DNA of 5,065 nucleotides from CAMQVM01 sp044433365 (GTDB taxonomy: Bacteria; Bacteroidota; Bacteroidia; Bacteroidales; Rikenellaceae), in contig JAWXTR010000141.1 in assembly GCA_044433365.1 (NCBI GenBank), positions 1 to 5,065 of the forward strand. The letters are read 5' to 3'. The notes below the pieces were generated by a model. It saw nothing but the letters and a program-made list of their open reading frames with translations, did not search any database and had not been told where the DNA came from. Numbering within the stretch: the stretch's first letter is position 1; every line of letters begins with the position of its first letter. The position numbers and the translations under genes are program-made. Of this stretch, positions 5,064 through 5,065 are shown in pieces.

Positions 5064-5065
5064 CA

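Overview
The window looks like a fragment of a low-GC Bacteroidales-type (Bacteroidota) genome. The evidence is a fimbrillin/Mfa-like lipoprotein, a lipoprotein with two DUF1080 domains, a Tat-exported Gfo/Idh/MocA oxidoreductase, AT-rich leaders without Shine-Dalgarno sequences, and a Cys-Ser-Lys-Asp-Glu lipoprotein start of the surface-export kind. I cannot name a genus.

Layout. Bases 1-248 hold two direct copies (A and B) of a repeat with a 133-bp period, which folds into a long imperfect palindrome. A leader of about 115 nt with a short hairpin follows, and then two co-oriented genes: a Tat-signal oxidoreductase (364-1812) and, after 79 nt, a tandem-DUF1080 lipoprotein (1892-3310). A 301-bp convergent intergenic region (3311-3611) is packed with inverted repeats, including perfect 25-bp and 17-bp stems. 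A fimbrillin-family lipoprotein gene runs on the minus strand (4814-3612). Its leader carries the same kind of short hairpin, and the window ends in a third, inverted copy (C) of the long repeat.

How the genes work together. The oxidoreductase and DUF1080 protein form a plausible exported two-gene module for 3-keto-glycoside chemistry: oxidation at sugar C3, elimination of the glycosidic bond, hydration and re-reduction. This is inferred from family knowledge, and the substrate is unknown. The fimbrillin gene is convergent and has no obvious functional link to the other two; it probably encodes a type V pilus-like or surface adhesin subunit.

The most unusual content is non-coding. The three-gene block is flanked by identical inverted 115-bp repeats. 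On both sides the repeat lies upstream of a transcription unit in the same orientation relative to the gene. All three genes also have a TTCTAA...TTAGAA hairpin about 20-35 nt before the start codon. Because the window begins and ends at nearly the same point inside the repeat, it may simply be an assembly contig broken at repeats. That limits any claim that it is a complete mobile or invertible unit.
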